Source of the DNA: CADCTM01 sp049671305
Lineage (GTDB): Bacteria > Cyanobacteriota > Cyanobacteriia > Cyanobacteriales > Coleofasciculaceae
Direction of reading: 5' to 3'
Assembly: GCA_049671305.1 (NCBI GenBank)
Contig: JBATUR010000091.1
Coordinates: forward strand, 1 to 52,784
DNA: 52,784 bases
The translations under genes and the position numbers were made by a program. Each line of letters starts with the position of its first letter. Positions within the stretch are counted from its first letter, which is position 1. Under the pieces are notes generated by a model. That model did no database searches. It was given only the letters and a program-made list of their open reading frames with translations, and was not told where the DNA came from. Below, one piece after another: positions 49,556-52,784 of the stretch.

Positions 49556-50413
49556 ATGCCGATCGCTTTACGAGAAGATGTTATGTATATCTTACTCAAG
49601 AAGATTAGTCAAGGTGACCAGGAAGCAGAAGGAAAACATGGCGTCACTTTAACCGAAAATGATATAGTAGGACGCGAACTTTCCAAAGCCGATCTTTTAG
49701 GACATCTGGATTATTTAAATCAAAAACAATATATTGATGCTGAGTTTAGCGGCAATGCCTACGCTAATCAAGAAGATGTTCCAGATGCCGTTAATCCTAA
49801 AGAATTTGATGCTAGAGTAGCTAATTCTTTGGGTGCACCCGATGGTCCATTGCCTCATTTAATTGCTTTCAAAAGAGCACAATTGACCGAAAAAGGTCGC
49901 AAAATGCTGGAAAAAATGGAAGCAAATCCCCCACAAGCGCTCAAAGAAGGTCCAACGACTCCCATCGCTACCAAGGATATGCCATTCCTGGAAAAAGTAA
50001 TGGTTAAAGGGGAATTAGAGGACATTTTTGATGCTAGAGATATCACAGAGGTAGTCTTCCGCACTATGCGCGATATGATGACTACAGAAGCTTCTGATCG
50101 AGTAGTGAAAGAACTGCATACAGAAGCAGAACCTACTGAAGATAAAGCCTTACAAAATGAAATTGCCGACTTGTGGAAAGATACTAATCCTATTGTCAGT
50201 TTTCTGAGCCGGATTCGTCCACCTTTAATTATTAAATCCGAGACTTTCCTACGTCGGATTCGTCAAGAAGGTAGCTTGCAAGAAGGGATAAAACCAGAAA
50301 CTATTGTTAAAGCGGTTTTTTCGGCAACCAAAGATGAATTATCTGAGGAAAGAAAGAAGGAAATTGCTGGTTTCTTGCCGGATGAAATTCAGAAACTCTG
50401 GAAGGAAGCTTAG
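49556..50413 (+). CDS. DUF2267-domain protein, two repeats
   Basis: A 285-residue soluble protein. The first 125 residues are a winged-helix-like segment (ALREDVMYILLKKISQGD, then RELSKADLLGHLDYLNQKQYI). Two DUF2267-like repeats follow: about 145-205 (FLEKVMVKGELEDIFDARDI) and about 225-285 (FLRRIRQEGSLQEGIKPETI). Each has the DUF2267 pattern of helix-turn segments ending in LW (DLWKD and KLWKE). DUF2267 is linked to stress and compaction phenotypes in some bacteria but has no known activity. AGGAG lies at 49542-49546 upstream of the ATG. Confidence 0.7.
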   Translation: MPIALREDVMYILLKKISQGDQEAEGKHGVTLTENDIVGRELSKADLLGHLDYLNQKQYIDAEFSGNAYANQEDVPDAVNPKEFDARVANSLGAPDGPLPHLIAFKRAQLTEKGRKMLEKMEANPPQALKEGPTTPIATKDMPFLEKVMVKGELEDIFDARDITEVVFRTMRDMMTTEASDRVVKELHTEAEPTEDKALQNEIADLWKDTNPIVSFLSRIRPPLIIKSETFLRRIRQEGSLQEGIKPETIVKAVFSATKDELSEERKKEIAGFLPDEIQKLWKEA

Positions 50414-50476
50414 GTAATGTAGGTTGCGATGGTAATGCCTAACTAACCAAATATTCTTGATTGATGTGTTGTTGTG

Positions 50477-50507
50477 TGCTCGGAGTTTTGGAACTTCGGG
50501 CATTTTT
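50477..50507 (+). terminator. Terminator after the DUF2267 gene
   Basis: TGCTCGGAGTT pairs with AACTTCGGGCA (two G-T pairs) around a four-base loop, followed by TTTTT. It lies 64 bp after the stop codon. Confidence 0.65.
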
Positions 50508-50579
50508 ATGGTAAATTAATTTACAAGCTAAAATTAGACACTATACACATATTGATTACTATTTTATAATTGTTTCAAA

Positions 50580-51311
50580 ATGTCTAAACAATTAAATTCA
50601 GAAGGTAAAAAGCAGCTTCAGAGGTTTATCAATCAAGCTGATCGACTATCCTTGTGCAATTTCTTTAAAAATGGGAAGCCCAAGATGGCATTGGCTTTAG
50701 GCGACGAATTAACAAAGGCAATAGTTCCAGAGCGCCAAGATTTTATAGAAATGCTCACAATCTTACGTCCATTTATTATGGATCAGGAGGATGTCTTTTT
50801 TAATAGGATTGCAGGCAAAATAAGAATTTGTATTGAGGATGATACTTCAATTATGAGTCGCTTAAAGGAAGTTCAGACTAAATTTAATTTTCATAAATAT
50901 AATGAAAATTATGAGAAATACAAAAAAAAATATGTTGATTATATTTCTCCATTCCCTGATCTAACCTGCGATCTTGGAGAGCGAACAATATTTAATATAC
51001 TTAATTTAGTAATGAATGGATATTACTTTCATCTCGAGCTACAAAAGCAAAGAGAAATCATTAATTTTGTAAAAGAGCAGAAAGAAAGGTGGCTAGGTTC
51101 GTTAAGAGAAGACGATTTAGCAGAAGAAAGCTTGATTGTGAATCGTCAAAGGATAAGAGAAGCCTTTAAATTTAGGTTTTACGGATTAATTATTGAGCTA
51201 GCAAGTTGCGTGCTTGAGCTAAAAGATTTAATTGAGGATAAATTTGGTCTTCCTATAGATGAGGAACTATATCAGGAATCGCAGATATTGTCTGAATTCT
51301 TTGATATTTAA
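50580..51311 (+). CDS. Unknown helical protein
   Basis: A 243-residue soluble, lysine- and glutamate-rich protein, predicted almost all helical. Notable stretches are RLSLCNFFKNGKPKMALALG near 22-41, a basic coil (NYEKYKKKYVDY) near 109 and a C-terminal helix rich in acidic residues. I recognise no domain. Base composition is more AT-rich than its neighbours, which suggests transfer. It is monocistronic between a terminator and the convergent retropepsin-like gene, in a tail region that also holds toxin-antitoxin debris. Confidence 0.6.
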   Translation: MSKQLNSEGKKQLQRFINQADRLSLCNFFKNGKPKMALALGDELTKAIVPERQDFIEMLTILRPFIMDQEDVFFNRIAGKIRICIEDDTSIMSRLKEVQTKFNFHKYNENYEKYKKKYVDYISPFPDLTCDLGERTIFNILNLVMNGYYFHLELQKQREIINFVKEQKERWLGSLREDDLAEESLIVNRQRIREAFKFRFYGLIIELASCVLELKDLIEDKFGLPIDEELYQESQILSEFFDI

Positions 51312-51370
51312 CATGAGTGATATAACATTCAAGGCTGCTCGTAAAACACGATCACTCTACAAATTCACGC

Positions 51371-51793
51371 TTACAATATTTTTTTAGGACTAATTTCAAA
51401 CGATAGTTCAGCTCGGTAAAAGCACACATCAAATTCCAAAAAAAAGTTCATGTGTCCCAGAATTAATGGTGCGTTATTATCTCTTGTCCAGGCAAAAGCC
51501 AAATTTACAGGAGCAAATTGATCGACTCTTGCTGACAAAATCAAGGCTCGTGCCTCAAATTCTGCTAGATTACCCCCCAACTGAACGGCTAACATTTGGC
51601 GTTCCCAAACGGCTCCTAACTGCCACCCCATCTCATACGGCAATACATTAACACTGGCTCCTGTATCTAGCAATCCTGACACATTTAATGCTCGATCCTG
51701 ATAAGTCAGAGTCAACGGCAAGTAGGGGAGTGTACTGAATTCCCCTAACTCACTATTCATTTGAGTAAACACAAATCTAGTTTTGTCAACCAT
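51371..51793 (-). CDS. Retropepsin-like aspartic protease
   Basis: A 140-residue single-domain protein with the retroviral-type active site LLDTGASVNVLP (catalytic Asp43), preceded by strand-forming LPLTLTYQDRALNVSG. The C-terminal half has LILSARVDQFAPVNLAF and APLILGHMNFFLEFDV, the ILG turn expected of retropepsin folds. Such proteins must dimerise to form the two-aspartate site. The gene overlaps the upstream partner gene by eight bases, so the pair is cotranscribed and translationally coupled. No signal peptide or membrane segment is present, so it is cytosolic. The substrate is unknown. Confidence 0.8.
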   Translation of the reverse strand: MVDKTRFVFTQMNSELGEFSTLPYLPLTLTYQDRALNVSGLLDTGASVNVLPYEMGWQLGAVWERQMLAVQLGGNLAEFEARALILSARVDQFAPVNLAFAWTRDNNAPLILGHMNFFLEFDVCFYRAELSFEISPKKIL

Positions 51794-52004
51794 GCTTTGC
51801 TGCTTGCTCGTCAGCCAATGCCTTCGCTAAAACGGCAGCAGCTTCAAAAGAGTCATACAAAGTTGGACTAGATAACTTGCTTTGAGTTTCTAATCGAGTT
51901 AAGCCAGCATCTATTAGCAATTCAGATGTTAGAAAATCAAGTAGTAGCAGCTTGTCTCTATGAGATAGCTCTTTTAAGAGGGGAAGCACTTCGGAAAGTA
52001 ACAT
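51786..52004 (-). CDS. Small partner protein of the retropepsin-like gene
   Basis: A 72-residue protein predicted to be helical: LLSEVLPLLKELSHRDKLLL, then DFLTSELLIDAGLTRLE, and an alanine-rich C-terminus (EAAAVLAKALADEQAAKHG). The family is not recognised. Its last bases overlap the protease start by eight, a layout like that of antitoxin-toxin pairs. It could be an inhibitor, adaptor or substrate of the protease; none of these can be shown here. Confidence 0.65.
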   Translation of the reverse strand: MLLSEVLPLLKELSHRDKLLLLDFLTSELLIDAGLTRLETQSKLSSPTLYDSFEAAAVLAKALADEQAAKHG

Positions 52005-52194
52005 GATTAGAAGTTAAATCAGTCTGAAGGATTCTCTCTATTCTAAGTTTTCTACCTATTCGTATGAACAGTAGTGTCGCTTTCACTTTTAAGAGTTGCA
52101 TCAGATCCTCAAGCTCGAAACCGTGACAACACTCGCACCCATAGTCAGCCAGCGCAATCGTTACAATACGAGATAAAGCCCTAAAAAACTTCCT

Positions 52195-52341
52195 ATGGTA
52201 CAAGCACCAGCAGCAATTACAACCGCCACCGACCTCGCTACATTAGCAATAGAATTAATTACCCGTGCCGGATGTGAGTATGGAGATGTGCGTTTCGGCA
52301 ATTATCGCACCCAAAATCTTTACGCACGCGATCGCTCTTAA
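52195..52341 (+). pseudogene. tldD-like gene, truncated N-terminal stump
   Basis: A 48-codon frame reads MVQAPAAITTATDLATLAIE, then LITRAGCEYGDVRFGN and YRTQNLYARDRS, then stops. This matches the N-terminus of cyanobacterial TldD, one half of the TldD-TldE (PmbA) metalloprotease. The metal-binding HExxxH region is absent. The stop arises where TCTTTA of intact genes would have lost one T (TCTTAA), inside sequence next to a HIP1 octamer. The toxin gene ends seven bases later on the other strand. Intact tldD could lie elsewhere in the genome. Confidence 0.7.
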
Positions 52342-52347
52342 CTGCCT

Positions 52348-52695
52348 TCATAAACCTAAACAGTAACGAACAGCAGCTTCAACTTCCAACATTTTCGCAT
52401 CTGATAGTTGTCCTGCTGGTTGCTCAGGAAATCGCCTTTTATCCAAAGAACGTATCTGAAAACCAAGGAACACTGTTTCTAGAGAAAGTCCGCTTTCCTG
52501 CGGGGAGACACGTACATTTGTGGGAAAATCTTGGCGAATATTTGCCCCTTTTGTGCCGACAACTACCGTGACAACCAAGGGTGATAATTTGATAGCATTA
52601 ATCGATAAAATTAAAACTGGTCTTTCTCCCGCTTGTTCTCTTCCTTGAATTGGATTAAGGTTAACAAAGTAAATTTGACCTCTTTCAAGAGTCAT
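52348..52695 (-). CDS. MazF/PemK-type toxin (endoribonuclease)
   Basis: A 115-residue protein of the MazF/PemK family: GQIYFVNLNPIQGREQAGERPVL at the start (the conserved G-x-I-Y/W and E-x-x-x-x-RP motifs), LVVTVVVGTKGANIRQDFPT near 40-60 and QIRSLDKRRF near 84-93. It should cut mRNA at short sequences unless bound by its antitoxin. The ATG overlaps the antitoxin stop codon (ATGA on the minus strand). The gene ends against the tldD stump. Confidence 0.92.
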   Translation of the reverse strand: MTLERGQIYFVNLNPIQGREQAGERPVLILSINAIKLSPLVVTVVVGTKGANIRQDFPTNVRVSPQESGLSLETVFLGFQIRSLDKRRFPEQPAGQLSDAKMLEVEAAVRYCLGL

Positions 52696-52784
52696 AAACC
52701 TGATAAACCATCCATTTCAGTAATAGCAAACTCTTTATTAATTGCTGCTATTTCTGATTGAATATCTGGATCATTTGCCATTGC
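52692..52784 (-). CDS. MazE-like antitoxin, C-terminal part only
   Basis: Thirty codons of the minus-strand antitoxin lie inside the window, ending in TGA at 52692-52694 that overlaps the toxin ATG. The visible tail reads MANDPDIQSEIAAINKEFAI, then TEMDGLSGL. The acidic ...EIxxINxEFAxTExDGL tail is typical of MazF-neutralising antitoxins. The N-terminal DNA-binding part is beyond the right edge. An internal ATG at 52779-52781 is present, but the frame is open to the edge, so the real start cannot be set. Confidence 0.75.
   Translation of the reverse strand, partial: AMANDPDIQSEIAAINKEFAITEMDGLSGL

Noticed and set aside
1..52784. Insertion sequences, prophage genes, CRISPR arrays and rRNA genes
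   Set aside because: No transposase, integrase, phage structural gene, regular repeat-spacer array or rRNA sequence was seen on either strand.

Overview
The window is chromosomal DNA from a cyanobacterium. The octamer GCGATCGC (HIP1) recurs throughout. chlL and chlN, a siroheme gene pair, a CRR7-like NDH-1 gene, an NdbB-type quinone reductase and many families restricted to or typical of cyanobacteria (DUF1995, DUF4079, DUF3318, DUF1230/CGLD27, DUF2854) are present. Modest GC, many sensor kinases, exopolysaccharide genes and scattered gene relics point to a large-genome filamentous or Chroococcidiopsis-like lineage. The genus cannot be fixed from the sequence alone.

Layout. 1-7.2 kb: a DUF1995 gene cut by the window edge, a decayed MATE transporter, a DUF559-type nuclease-like gene, a cysteine desulfurase, a small zinc-ribbon/RelE-like gene with a tRNA-like leader, a phospholipase D-like exported protein, and debris of an EACC1/caspase system. 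7.3-13.2 kb: NdbB, a HAD hydrolase, a DUF4079 membrane protein, a stand-alone BcsA-type glucan synthase with a PilZ domain, and a lipoprotein. 14.2-16.7 kb: chlL and chlN (dark-operative protochlorophyllide reductase), separated by a foldback repeat; chlB is not in the window. 17.0-20.2 kb: a tight three-gene operon (DUF262, DUF3696-type ATPase, unknown protein) that looks like a defence cassette. 20.4-26.8 kb: a Uma2-family protein, a small exported protein, and a 1776-residue hybrid kinase whose outer receivers are degenerate. 28-36 kb: a DUF3318 protein; a STAS domain fused to an exopolysaccharide priming transferase, followed by an RsbW-like kinase; a WcaI-like glycosyltransferase; then YqeK, RsfS, CGLD27 and asparaginase.

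36.2-38.8 kb is the most interesting stretch. An initiator tRNA gene is split by a group I intron without an internal ORF. Immediately downstream lies a 22-codon stump of what resembles an intron-associated PD-(D/E)XK endonuclease gene, then an AIPR-family abortive-infection gene with a likely Mrr-like nuclease N-terminus and a DNA-binding C-terminus. 39-43.2 kb: a DUF697-type GTPase, manganese catalase, and sirB-cobA for siroheme. 43.6-51.3 kb: a ComFB-like protein, SelO, CRR7, DUF2854, small conserved proteins, a single-domain response regulator divergent from a sensor kinase, a DUF2267 protein and an unknown protein. 51.4-52.8 kb: a retropepsin-like gene overlapping a small partner gene, then a tldD stump abutting a MazEF-type toxin-antitoxin module that runs off the right edge.

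Most housekeeping genes are single transcription units. Clear translational coupling is seen in the 17-20 kb operon, sirB-cobA, the retropepsin pair and the MazEF pair. Family assignments come from reading motifs by eye. No database search was run.
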